From Rhodoferax sp. UBA5149 (GTDB lineage Bacteria > Pseudomonadota > Gammaproteobacteria > Burkholderiales > Burkholderiaceae_C), in NCBI RefSeq assembly GCF_002413825.1, contig NZ_DHXT01000207.1:2282-8081 (forward strand): DNA of 5,800 nt, given 5' to 3'. Numbering within the stretch: position 1 is the first letter of the stretch; every line of letters starts with the position of its first letter. Position numbers and translations under genes: made by a program. The notes beneath the pieces were generated by a model. That model saw only the letters and a list, made by a program, of their open reading frames with translations. It did no database searches and had not been told where the DNA came from. Positions 5,764 through 5,800 of this stretch are shown here, piece after piece.

Positions 5764-5800
5764 GACAGATCGCAGTGTTGCTGCGCGAACCCGCTCTGTC
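5764..5800 (+). terminator. Nested inverted repeat after accC, cut by window edge
   Basis: CGCAG (5771-5775) and CTGCG (5781-5785) form a 5-pair hairpin with a 5-base loop, flanked by GACAGA (5764-5769) and its exact inverse TCTGTC (5795-5800), which ends at the last base. It begins 16 bases after the accC stop. It could be a terminator, but whether a T-run follows is outside the window. No convincing start of another gene is seen in the final 52 bases. Confidence 0.35.

Noticed and set aside
5775..5800. GTG-initiated open frame running off the window end (VLLREPALS), possible start of prmA
   Set aside because: It does not resemble the PrmA N-terminus as I recall it, has no ribosome-binding site and lies within an inverted repeat.

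Overview
The window is chromosomal housekeeping DNA from a beta-proteobacterium, most likely Comamonadaceae (Rhodoferax/Polaromonas-like). This rests on high-GC coding sequence with strong third-position bias, an accB-accC pair of proteobacterial type, a Gram-negative murein-recycling ligase, and two intergenic-type repeats that resemble dispersed repeats I remember from Comamonadaceae genomes. The genus is an inference; no search was run.

Layout. Bases 1-1014 (+) hold an AroG-type DAHP synthase that lacks roughly its first 20 residues because the gene starts before the window. Bases 1072-2556 (-), converging on it, hold mpl, the murein tripeptide ligase. The 57-base gap between them carries a repeat-like sequence that runs into the end of mpl and supplies its stop codon. 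After a divergent gap of only 34 bases, 2591-3205 (+) encodes a conserved-looking protein of unknown function. It overlaps by 4 bases (ATGA) with 3202-3768 (+), a membrane-anchored TlpA/ResA-like thioredoxin. A 169-base intergenic region follows, with a hairpin-prone segment, a good sigma70-type promoter and a clear Shine-Dalgarno site. It leads into accB (3938-4381) and accC (4399-5748), the biotin carrier and biotin carboxylase subunits of acetyl-CoA carboxylase. The last 52 bases hold a nested inverted repeat cut by the window edge.

How the genes work together. accB and accC form one functional unit for the first half-reaction of malonyl-CoA synthesis. The 2591 gene and the TlpA-like gene are translationally coupled and so probably co-transcribed, but no shared pathway can be read from the sequence. 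The aroG-like gene (chorismate pathway entry) and mpl (cell-wall recycling) are independent neighbours.

The most unusual point is inside mpl. A stretch of about 32 codons (1987-2082, residues 159-190) has no counterpart in the E. coli protein as I recall it. At the DNA level it looks like a GC-rich palindromic dispersed repeat that entered the gene in frame. No new multi-gene system is evident; apart from this insertion and the protein of unknown function, the window is ordinary core genome.
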